Shown in pieces: positions 8,042 through 15,967 of a DNA stretch of 64,000 bases (positions within the stretch are counted from its first letter, which is position 1; each line of letters opens with the position of its first letter). The position numbers and the translations under genes were made by a program. A model generated the notes under the pieces. It searched no databases. It was given only the letters and a program-made list of their open reading frames with translations, and was not told where the DNA came from. This DNA is from Sulfurihydrogenibium subterraneum DSM 15120 (GTDB taxonomy: Bacteria > Aquificota > Aquificia > Aquificales > Hydrogenothermaceae), in assembly GCF_000619805.1 (NCBI RefSeq), contig NZ_JHUV01000008.1, positions 186,001 to 250,000 of the forward strand, read 5' to 3'.

Positions 8042-10150
8042 ATGTTGGAATTAACACAAGAAAAAGTATTAGAATTATTAAAAAGAAATAAAAAAGGTTT
8101 ATTTTTTAAACAGATAGCCAAAAGTTTTAATTTAGAAAAAAAAGAAGAAAAGCAGCTGAAAAAAATATTAAAAAAATTACAGAAAAACAAAACAATAGTC
8201 TATTCAAAAGGTTTATATAAAATCAAAGGCGAATTAAAAGAAGATAAAAATCTCATAAAAGGTAAAGTAGAAGCTCACGAAAGTGGATTTGGATTTTTAA
8301 TAAGAGAAGATGGAGAGCCAGATTTATTCATTCCTCCAATTGAAATGGATTATCTCTTTGATGGAGATGTAGTCTTAGCAGAAGAAAAGATATACAGAGG
8401 AAAAAAAGAAGCTAAAATAGTTAAAATATTAGAAAGAAGGATTAAGACAGCTGTAGGTAAACTTCAAAAAGAAAAAAACAGGTATTTTATCTATCTTTTA
8501 GATTTTGTAATACCTCACAAAATTTATGTTAACAAAAAAGAAGCTAAAAAGTATCCTCTTGGAAATTATGTAGTTGTTGAAATAACACAGTATCCAGATA
8601 GAAATGTAGAAGCAAAAGGAAGAATAATTAAAGACCTTGGAAATGTTAAAAATACACAGACAGTTGCAGAAATAGTAGCAAGAAAATATGATTTACCTTT
8701 AACTCATAGTGAAGAAGCGATAAAAGAAGCTGAAAGCTTATCTTCAACTGTAAAAATAACAAAAAACAGAAAAAATTTAACAAAACAGATATGTTTTACA
8801 ATAGACCCTGAAAGTGCTAGAGACCACGACGACGCAGTAGCAATAGAAAAAGAAGGAGAAAACTACAGGCTTTATGTTCACATAGCAGATGTTTCTCATT
8901 ACGTAAAAGAAGGATCAGCAATAGATAAAGAAGCATTCCAAAGAGGAAATACTTACTACCTTCCAGAAAGAGCTCTACATATGCTCCCTGAAAGACTTGC
9001 ATCTAATCTTTGTAGTTTAAGACCTTATGAAAAAAAGTACGCATTTACCTGTGAAATGTTAATAAACAAAAAAGGAGAAGTTATAGATTATAAAATCTAT
9101 GAAAGCGTTATAGAAAGTAAAGCAAAATTAACTTATGACCAAGCGCTGGCAATAATACTTGGAGAACCAGAACATGTAAAAGCTTTTCCAGATTTAGTAG
9201 AGCCTCTAAAACATATGGAAGAGCTTGCTAAAATACTTATGAAAACAAAAGAAGAGAGAGGCAGTATAGATTTTGATATGCCAGAATCTCAAATACTGTT
9301 TGACGAAAAAGGAGACCCATACGACGTAGTTCCTTACGAAAGACATTTGGCACACAGAATTATAGAAGAGTTTATGATTATATCAAACGAAACAGTAGCA
9401 AGACACATGGAGAAACATAACTTTCCGTTTATTTACAGAGTCCACGAAAAACCAAAAATAGAAAAAGTAAACGCCTTTGTAGACATAATGGCAGGTCTTG
9501 GCTATAAAGTAGAATATCCAAAAGGTGAAGTAGAACCAAAATTTATACAAAAACTTATAGAGATGGCTGTAGGTACTCCAGAAGAATCTTTAGTAAGATT
9601 TTTAGCTTTAAGAACTATGAAACAGGCAAAGTACTCTCCTTATAACATAGGACACTTTGGACTTGCTTCTGAGTGTTATACTCACTTTACCTCTCCAATA
9701 AGAAGGTATGCTGACGTTTGGGTTCACAGACTGCTTAAAAAATCTATCAAGAAAAAGTTTACTAAAAAAGATTTAGAAGAATTACCAAAAAAATTAGAGA
9801 TTATAGCCCAGCAGTGTTCACAGATGGAGAGAGTTGCAGATGATGCAGAAAGAGATGCCCTTGACATCCTAAAACTTAGAATACTAAAAGAAAAAATTGG
9901 AGAAGAGTTTGAAGGAATAATAACCGGTGTAATGCCTTTTGGTCTGTTTGTAGAGATAGAAAGATACATAATAGAAGGACTTATATCCATCTCTGACTTA
10001 CCAGAAAAGATGAGGTATGACGAAAAAAATCATCAGTTGGTAGGTGAAGAAATAAGATTTAGATTAGGTGATAAAATAAAAGTTAAAATAGCAAAAGTAG
10101 ATGAAGACAGTAAAAAAATAGATTTAAAATTTGTCAGTAAGGAGGTATGA
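8042..10150 (+). CDS. rnr: ribonuclease R (RNB-family 3'-5' exoribonuclease)
   Basis: 702 residues with the standard order: N-terminal winged-helix region, two cold-shock OB domains, RNB catalytic domain, and C-terminal S1 domain (GIITGVMPFGLFVEIE). The metal-binding aspartates are in DPESARDHDDA starting at residue 255. The FTSPIRRYADVWVHR block is also present. It degrades structured RNA processively. RNase II is shorter and lacks the N-terminal helix region, so RNase R is preferred. The start at 8042 follows GAGGGGGAA. The Lys-rich tail typical of some RNase R proteins is short here. Confidence 0.93.
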   Translation: MLELTQEKVLELLKRNKKGLFFKQIAKSFNLEKKEEKQLKKILKKLQKNKTIVYSKGLYKIKGELKEDKNLIKGKVEAHESGFGFLIREDGEPDLFIPPIEMDYLFDGDVVLAEEKIYRGKKEAKIVKILERRIKTAVGKLQKEKNRYFIYLLDFVIPHKIYVNKKEAKKYPLGNYVVVEITQYPDRNVEAKGRIIKDLGNVKNTQTVAEIVARKYDLPLTHSEEAIKEAESLSSTVKITKNRKNLTKQICFTIDPESARDHDDAVAIEKEGENYRLYVHIADVSHYVKEGSAIDKEAFQRGNTYYLPERALHMLPERLASNLCSLRPYEKKYAFTCEMLINKKGEVIDYKIYESVIESKAKLTYDQALAIILGEPEHVKAFPDLVEPLKHMEELAKILMKTKEERGSIDFDMPESQILFDEKGDPYDVVPYERHLAHRIIEEFMIISNETVARHMEKHNFPFIYRVHEKPKIEKVNAFVDIMAGLGYKVEYPKGEVEPKFIQKLIEMAVGTPEESLVRFLALRTMKQAKYSPYNIGHFGLASECYTHFTSPIRRYADVWVHRLLKKSIKKKFTKKDLEELPKKLEIIAQQCSQMERVADDAERDALDILKLRILKEKIGEEFEGIITGVMPFGLFVEIERYIIEGLISISDLPEKMRYDEKNHQLVGEEIRFRLGDKIKVKIAKVDEDSKKIDLKFVSKEV

Positions 10151-10153
10151 AAA

Positions 10154-10705
10154 ATGGCTTTAACATACTCTGTAGACATTCCCCTTGGAAGTAAAATGCC
10201 AGATTTTGAACTAAAAGACCCTTTTGGAAAATTATACAAAAGTGATGAGTTGTATGGAGAAAAAGGGTTATTAGTAGTATTTACCTGCAATCACTGTCCT
10301 TATGCTATTGCAGTATGGCCAAGATTAATAAAACTATCCCAATATGCTAAACAACTTGGAATAAATACAGTTGCAATAAACCCAAACATCCATCCAAACT
10401 ATCCAGACGACGCTCCAGAAAAGATGATAGAAAAGATTGAAGAATGGGGAATACCATTTCCCTATCTTGTAGATGAGACTCAAGAAGTTGCCAAAGCCTT
10501 TAAAGCTCAATGTACTCCAGATATATACCTTTTTGACAAAGACCATAAACTCGTCTATCACGGAAGGATAGACGATAACTGGCTAGATGAAACAAAAGTA
10601 AAAAGAGAGGAGTTAAAAGAAGCTATTACAAACTTAGCAAAAGGAAAACCCATAGACCCTGTTCAGTATCCGTCTATGGGCTGTTCTATAAAGTGGAGAG
10701 ATTAA
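10154..10705 (+). CDS. thioredoxin-like (AhpC/TSA-type) redox protein
   Basis: 183 residues without a signal peptide. The fold is the thioredoxin/peroxiredoxin-like group, with the two-cysteine motif TCNHCPYA (C45 and C48). The segment [15 protein letters not shown] is typical of the family usually annotated 'thioredoxin family protein' and often found alone. A cis-Pro region is seen in [12 protein letters not shown]. It follows rnr by three bases and has an AAGGAGG site. Peroxidase or disulfide reductase activity cannot be distinguished. It converges on the pilus lipoprotein gene with only two bases between stops. Confidence 0.8.
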   Translation: MALTYSVDIPLGSKMPDFELKDPFGKLYKSDELYGEKGLLVVFTCNHCPYAIAVWPRLIKLSQYAKQLGINTVAINPNIHPNYPDDAPEKMIEKIEEWGIPFPYLVDETQEVAKAFKAQCTPDIYLFDKDHKLVYHGRIDDNWLDETKVKREELKEAITNLAKGKPIDPVQYPSMGCSIKWRD

Positions 10706-10707
10706 GA

Positions 10708-11565
10708 TTACATAACTTTGGGTACTACTTGGAATTGTATAGGTTGATTTACATCTAAGTGGTCACCGTTGTAAAATTTAACTCTTACCTTAAGTATTGC
10801 ATTAACTATAGTATAATTCTTTCCATTATATAAATGATTTCCTGCATTTACAGAAGGGTTCCAATCATAATGTTTACGTACAGAATACTCTAATTCTATA
10901 TTATTTCCATTCGCCGGTGGATTACTAAAAGTAACGGTAATATTCTGTCCACTTTTTGTTATAGTACATTCCAACGAACTATTCAAAGAACAAGCAAAGC
11001 TTCCATTATTATAAACAGTTATTTCATCGCCGTAGGTTATATATCCTAAATCAGTATCCCTAACGTTTTGCGGTAAAGTATAACCGAAAATAGTTTTATT
11101 CCCATCTCCTGTTCCTATTTGTACCTTAACCGGATTAAGTATTACAGTTGAATCTTCATATGGATTTAATATAATCCAAGGAGATTCAAATTTATGAACT
11201 TTTAATGAAATATCAAACTTTAAACTATCCCCCGGTTTAACTATACCAGAAAGAGGAACAAGGAAGCATTTATTTGTAGGTTCTTCAAAACAAATCTCCG
11301 CATTATCAATCATACCGTCTAAAGGGTTTGTATTTGTAGGTCCATTGTAATATAACGATAAACTTCCAGATATAGTATCCACTGGAAAAGATATTGGATT
11401 TGTAGTATCGTCTATAGCTGGTGAAATAATCTGCGCAGATGTTATATTCATAGATAAGCTATAAAATCCTTTTGCACTTGCACCAGGGGAACTCATTCCT
11501 CCACCACACGATATTAAAAAAGTTGAAGATATTAAACCACAAATTAAACTTTTTTTAGTTAACAT
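10708..11565 (-). CDS. lipoprotein of unknown function, last gene of the pilus operon
   Basis: 285 residues. The N-terminus has a lipobox (FLISC, Cys at about 20), followed by a Gly/Ser-rich linker, so it should be a lipid-anchored envelope protein. The rest is predicted beta-rich, with many Asn, Thr and Gly; I recognise no named domain. AGGAGG precedes the ATG. It lies 15 bases after the secretin gene and is probably cotranscribed with pilM-Q. That position suggests a secretin-associated factor such as a pilotin-like or surface component, but this is inference only. Confidence 0.65.
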   Translation of the reverse strand: MLTKKSLICGLISSTFLISCGGGMSSPGASAKGFYSLSMNITSAQIISPAIDDTTNPISFPVDTISGSLSLYYNGPTNTNPLDGMIDNAEICFEEPTNKCFLVPLSGIVKPGDSLKFDISLKVHKFESPWIILNPYEDSTVILNPVKVQIGTGDGNKTIFGYTLPQNVRDTDLGYITYGDEITVYNNGSFACSLNSSLECTITKSGQNITVTFSNPPANGNNIELEYSVRKHYDWNPSVNAGNHLYNGKNYTIVNAILKVRVKFYNGDHLDVNQPIQFQVVPKVM

Positions 11566-11580
11566 ATTTGTCCTCCTTTT

Positions 11581-13377
11581 TTATTCATATAAAATTTTGG
11601 GTGAAAGAAATATTAAAAGTTCTTTATCTGATAATTGTTTAAAATTGCTTTTAAAAAACCCACCTAATAAAGGAATATTCATCAGTCCTGGAACACCTGT
11701 TTTTTGTTCATCTTCTGTTTTTTCTAAAATACCACCTATTGCTAATACAGAACCATCTTTTGCAACAACTTTACTAGTAACAGTCTTTGTTTGTATAGGT
11801 GGATTACCAAGTAATAGGTTTTTAAAATCTGGTATATCCTGAGTTATAATTAAATCCATGATAATATTTCCATCTGCTGTGGTTCTTGGAGTCACATTTA
11901 ATTTTAATACTGCTTTTTTAAACGATACTGAGGAAACAGTTCCACCACCAGCAGCGACAGCTGTAGTATAAGGTATTTCATAACCTTGTGAAATTTCTGC
12001 TGTTTCCCCATCTATTGTTATAACTGATGGTTTTGATAAAATTTTAGATTTACCAATTTTTTGCAATGCTGATAATCTAACATCTAAATAGTTATTCAAA
12101 TTTCCTAAAACAAAACCAAAAGAAAAACCTCCTAGTGGAACAGAGCTTGTTGCAGGAAAATCTACCGCATAACCACTAGGCATTCCCATTACGCTTGGAG
12201 AATTAGTACCACCTAAAACCATATTTGTACTTTGAACTTGTCCTCCCCATTGAATTCCTAAATCTTTTATGCTTTTACTTTCAATTTGAACAATTCTTGC
12301 TTCAATAGATATTTGGTATGGTCTATCTAAAAGAAATTCAGAGAACTTATATTTTATCTTCTCTACAATATCAGGTCTATCTGTAATACATATCTTTGGT
12401 AATGATGTTATTATTGTTGCTGGTTGAGAAGTTGATTTAGTTAAACCAGCTGTTATACCTGTCTGAGTTCCACCTGTCGTAGATAATTGCCTTGACTCTG
12501 TTCCCCCAACTTCCAATGATTCTTTAGATTTAAATATTACTGTTCCGTTTTCTGATAAATAATTTTCTTTAATATTCATAATAATTTCCCCGGGCTCAAG
12601 TCCTCTAGCATAAAAACATTTTGTTTCAATTTTTTCTTTTGTTGCCTTCCCAATGACTCTCGTGAGGTTAAGAATGTTATCCTTTGTATCTAAAATAGTT
12701 AAGATACCTTTCTCTTTATTATAATCGTATCTACCAAAAGGACCAATATTTTCAATAATTTTATCTTCAATTAATTTGTAATCTTCATAAGATATATTAA
12801 ACTCTTTTTTTACAAGTTGACCTTGCTCTTTTTGCAGTTTTGCAATCTCTTCAGCTTGCTTTTTTAAATTATCTAAATATGCTGAAACTATATTCTTTAT
12901 CTTATAGACGTTGTCTTTTTGATCTTTTAAATACACCGTATAAGTATTCCTATCTGCCTCTATCAAAGCAGATGAAGAAGCATTCTTTTTAATAGTTAAA
13001 ACAATCTCATCAAAAATATCTTTTCCTAATGTTTTTATAACTTCTGGAGGAATAGATACAAAATATTCATCAGATAATCTAATTTTATAAACATCTCCTT
13101 CTCTAATTGCAATAAGTCCATTTTCTATCAAAATTAAATTTAAAAGCTTTTCTACATCATAAGGCTTTTTTATAGATACATACACTAACTTATCTTTTTG
13201 TGCTATAGCATCCTTATCCCAGATTACATTTATACTGGAAACTTGTGAAATAGCATCAACAACTGTTGATAACTTGGCATTGTTAAGTTCTATAGAGATT
13301 TTTTCTGCAAAAGATAAAGATAATGGTGTTACTGAACCTATTGCTAGGGCTAATAAATAATTCTTTACTTTCTTCAT
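11581..13377 (-). CDS. pilQ: type IV pilus secretin (PilQ/MshL-type)
   Basis: About 598 residues. A signal peptide is followed by an STN-like domain (ISIELNNAKLSTVVDAIS), an N-domain region, and the C-terminal secretin domain with GVPGLMNIPLLGGFF and ELLIFLSPKIL. It forms the outer-membrane gate for pili. I chose the ATG at 13377 (MKKVKNYLL) over the one at 13389 because GGAGAGAGTC, a good ribosome site, lies just before it; the longer form begins MERV and has no site. The gene follows the PilP-like gene directly. Confidence 0.88.
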   Translation of the reverse strand: MKKVKNYLLALAIGSVTPLSLSFAEKISIELNNAKLSTVVDAISQVSSINVIWDKDAIAQKDKLVYVSIKKPYDVEKLLNLILIENGLIAIREGDVYKIRLSDEYFVSIPPEVIKTLGKDIFDEIVLTIKKNASSSALIEADRNTYTVYLKDQKDNVYKIKNIVSAYLDNLKKQAEEIAKLQKEQGQLVKKEFNISYEDYKLIEDKIIENIGPFGRYDYNKEKGILTILDTKDNILNLTRVIGKATKEKIETKCFYARGLEPGEIIMNIKENYLSENGTVIFKSKESLEVGGTESRQLSTTGGTQTGITAGLTKSTSQPATIITSLPKICITDRPDIVEKIKYKFSEFLLDRPYQISIEARIVQIESKSIKDLGIQWGGQVQSTNMVLGGTNSPSVMGMPSGYAVDFPATSSVPLGGFSFGFVLGNLNNYLDVRLSALQKIGKSKILSKPSVITIDGETAEISQGYEIPYTTAVAAGGGTVSSVSFKKAVLKLNVTPRTTADGNIIMDLIITQDIPDFKNLLLGNPPIQTKTVTSKVVAKDGSVLAIGGILEKTEDEQKTGVPGLMNIPLLGGFFKSNFKQLSDKELLIFLSPKILYE

Positions 13378-13390
13378 GACTCTCTCCATT

Positions 13391-13630
13391 TTACTTTATT
13401 TCGGATTTTTCTATCAATTTTTTAGGGTTTGTTTTTACTTTAACTAACTTTGTTCCTTCTGGAGTTTCTACTACAATAAATTTTTCTCCATTCTCTTTTT
13501 GAATATAACCAACAGCATTTTCCAAACCAACAAAAGGAGTCACATCCTGAATTGGTGGCAAATTCAGATTTTCAGCTTTCCCAATTAAAAAATAAAAAGC
13601 CGTTATAGATAGAATGAATTTTAATTTCAT
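13391..13630 (-). CDS. short PilP-like pilus assembly protein
   Basis: 79 residues with an N-terminal signal-type segment (KFILSITAFYFLIGKA) and a short soluble part ending in VKVKTNPKKLIEKS. It sits exactly where pilP is found in pilMNOPQ operons, between pilO and the secretin, and overlaps pilO by four bases. Canonical PilP proteins are about twice this length with a lipobox, so this would be a minimal version. Direct sequence similarity is weak; the assignment rests mainly on position. Confidence 0.55.
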   Translation of the reverse strand: MKLKFILSITAFYFLIGKAENLNLPPIQDVTPFVGLENAVGYIQKENGEKFIVVETPEGTKLVKVKTNPKKLIEKSEIK

Positions 13631-14319
13631 TGATTTACCTCCTCAGGCATATAGTAAATAACATAGTTTACATTAAAGTTTAATGACTTAGAAACCTCTT
13701 TTTTAATAGATAGAGATTCAACTATTATAAGCCTTTCAGAGTTTGATAAATAATTCAAAAAGTTCCTAACCTGATTTATTCCTCCACTTAAGTTTGATGA
13801 AAGATAAACTTTTTTCACAGTTAAAGCCTCTTTTGGAATTGGTTGAGTTGACTCTTTAGCATTCCCTGTTTCTTGTTTTTTAGAAACTGTTTTTAAAGTA
13901 TCACTTTCTTTATCATAAAACAAGTAAACATCTTCTTCTTTTTCTATTTTAAAAGAGTTTATTACCAAACCAGATGACAATGCAAAATTTGTTATTGATC
14001 TCAACACATCTTCTATTTTTGGATCAGAGGGTATTATTTTTGATAAATCAACTAATTTTTTATTGTTTTCATCTATTTCTTTTTTTAAAGTTTCTAATTT
14101 TAATTTAAGAGCTTCTTCTTTTTTTACATTAGAAATAGCTTTTAAATTATTAAGAGTACTTTCTAAATTATTTACTTCCTGTTCTAAGTTCGAGTATTCT
14201 TCTAATTTTGGAGAAATAAAAGACGCGAAAATCAAATACGCTATCGCTCCAAAGGTGGCCAATACTAAGAAAATCTTTTGCCATTGTGGTGTTGATTCCC
14301 ATTGTTGCTTTATATCCAT
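13627..14319 (-). CDS. pilO: type IV pilus inner-membrane platform protein PilO
   Basis: 230 residues. A single membrane segment lies near residues 17-34 (IFLVLATFGAIAYLIFAS). It is followed by a coiled-coil region and a C-terminal ferredoxin-like part (the usual PilO plan). PilO pairs with PilN in the alignment complex that connects PilM to the secretin. The gene overlaps the PilP-like gene by four bases. A short insert rich in Thr and Gln (about residues 140-155) is not typical but not alarming. Confidence 0.85.
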   Translation of the reverse strand: MDIKQQWESTPQWQKIFLVLATFGAIAYLIFASFISPKLEEYSNLEQEVNNLESTLNNLKAISNVKKEEALKLKLETLKKEIDENNKKLVDLSKIIPSDPKIEDVLRSITNFALSSGLVINSFKIEKEEDVYLFYDKESDTLKTVSKKQETGNAKESTQPIPKEALTVKKVYLSSNLSGGINQVRNFLNYLSNSERLIIVESLSIKKEVSKSLNFNVNYVIYYMPEEVNQ

Positions 14320-14330
14320 ACTTATTCACC

Positions 14331-14933
14331 TCACTTCTGTTTAAAACCTTTTAAATTAAATTCAAAGCTATAATAAATATTATTAATAGGTGATACTTTT
14401 TTTTCAGTTCCGTTAAAACTAATGATGTTATAAAAAGCATTTAAATTTTTATAATAAACAGATATGTTTTCTGGATTTAGACTGTTACCTTTCACTTTTG
14501 CTTCTGCGAAAGCTAACTCTATATTTTCTAACCAAACTCCATCCGGTAAACTTTGTACTAATAAATTTAATTTAGGAGTTAAAGGTTTTTTATATTGAGA
14601 AACGTATTCAAAAGTTTTGATTTTCAATAAAAGTTTTTCTTTTTGTTGTTCTAATGAAGAAACAAGTTTTTCTATTTCTTTTAATTTTTTTTCATATTCT
14701 TTTAATTTACTAATTTCTGATCCTATTTGTATTTTTTTCTCTTGCAAGGAAGATATCCTATTACTTAAATAAAATAGATAAGCAAATTCCATTAATATAA
14801 AAGATATTCCTCCAACAATTACAATTAAAAAACTATTTTTTCCTATTTCTGGTAGTTTTAGAGCTGGTATTTGGATTTTTTTTAAAGGAATTGCTTTCTT
14901 TTTTCTTTTTGGATTTAAATCTATTTTTATCAT
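14331..14933 (-). CDS. pilN: type IV pilus assembly protein PilN
   Basis: 200 residues. It begins MIKIDLNP, close to the PilN N-terminal motif that binds PilM (INLNP). This is followed by a basic stretch, a membrane segment at about 37-56, a coiled coil and a C-terminal domain. PilN bridges cytoplasmic PilM and periplasmic PilO. The start overlaps the pilM stop by four bases. The order M-N-O-P-Q supports the call. Confidence 0.87.
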   Translation of the reverse strand: MIKIDLNPKRKKKAIPLKKIQIPALKLPEIGKNSFLIVIVGGISFILMEFAYLFYLSNRISSLQEKKIQIGSEISKLKEYEKKLKEIEKLVSSLEQQKEKLLLKIKTFEYVSQYKKPLTPKLNLLVQSLPDGVWLENIELAFAEAKVKGNSLNPENISVYYKNLNAFYNIISFNGTEKKVSPINNIYYSFEFNLKGFKQK

Positions 14934-15862
14934 AGCAAACCTCTATATGCTAAACTTATTACGTTGTTATAAATCCCTAAAGGAAATGAACCTTGATAGT
15001 TTATGTTCAAAGCTAAAACCGGATCTAAATCTTCTAATACAAACCTTGTAGAAAATTTAAGTTGCATATACGCTTTTATCTCAGGGTACTTTGCAAAGTA
15101 TCCGGATGTATATATTATTCTAGGTTCGTTAATAGTTAAGAAAAAATAGTTAATTTCGTTTATTAGTCTTATAACCTCCTGTTCTTTTTCATCCGGATTA
15201 AAGTTTTCATACATTCTAGGATTAAAATCCAAAGGTTGAAGAACTAAATTATTATTAGAAAAAATCATAAATGAGTCATTTTTGTCAAGATGAATAATAC
15301 ATATATTTTTTTCTTCTCTATTTTTTTCAATCTTCCCTTTTTGCATTAATGCTAAATTTAATAAAGAAGTACCAACAGTGTCAATAATATCTACACCAAC
15401 ACCAGAAACTTCAGAAATTTCTATAATTCTTTCTATGGCTTCTTTTTTAGTAATAACTACTAAAATATTCAAAAATTCACTATCTGATGAAATAATATCC
15501 CAATCATAGTGGGTTTCCGCTTTAAAATTTTCTATGTCTTCTTTTATATTCCATTCTATAGCATCGATTAACTCTTTCTCACTAACTTTGGGAAGATGTA
15601 AGGTTTTATATAAAACAGATGACATAGGTATACTAAAAGATGCAGATTTTATCTTTAAACCTCTTCTTTCCAACTCATCTTTTAAGATTCTACCATCTTG
15701 GTTATTATCTCCAGTTACTTCAAACTCAAAAGGCATTATAGGGATTTCTATGATTTCATTTTCTTTTTTTAAGATCCCTACTCTTACATAATCAGTATCA
15801 ACTTCTATACCGTTATAAAAATCACTGGATCTCCCTAATCCTATTTTAGGTAGATTAATCAT
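14930..15862 (-). CDS. pilM: type IV pilus assembly ATPase-fold protein PilM
   Basis: 310 residues of the actin-like PilM/FtsA fold. Recognisable blocks are HLPKVSEKELIDAIEWNIKE, typical of PilM, and the late phosphate-binding region IIYTSGYFAK. It is cytoplasmic and binds the PilN N-terminus. It is the first gene of the minus-strand pilus operon. The promoter should lie in 15863-15937, where a TTGACG element is visible on the minus strand but no convincing -10. No obvious Shine-Dalgarno beyond GAGGAT. Confidence 0.85.
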   Translation of the reverse strand: MINLPKIGLGRSSDFYNGIEVDTDYVRVGILKKENEIIEIPIMPFEFEVTGDNNQDGRILKDELERRGLKIKSASFSIPMSSVLYKTLHLPKVSEKELIDAIEWNIKEDIENFKAETHYDWDIISSDSEFLNILVVITKKEAIERIIEISEVSGVGVDIIDTVGTSLLNLALMQKGKIEKNREEKNICIIHLDKNDSFMIFSNNNLVLQPLDFNPRMYENFNPDEKEQEVIRLINEINYFFLTINEPRIIYTSGYFAKYPEIKAYMQLKFSTRFVLEDLDPVLALNINYQGSFPLGIYNNVISLAYRGLL

Positions 15863-15938
15863 TTTTGCATATCCTCTATTCTATTTTTATTTTTTTAATC
15901 TTATTTATACTTTCGTCAAAATTTCTGTAAACTTTACA

Positions 15939-15963
15939 AAAGGAGGGATATTTACCCTCCTTT
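15939..15963 (-). terminator. intrinsic terminator after ppsA
   Basis: A hairpin with arms AAAGGAGGG and CCCTCCTTT and a 7-base loop lies 5 bases after the ppsA stop. On the minus strand it is followed by a short T run (TTTTG). Confidence 0.75.
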
Positions 15964-15967
15964 AAAT

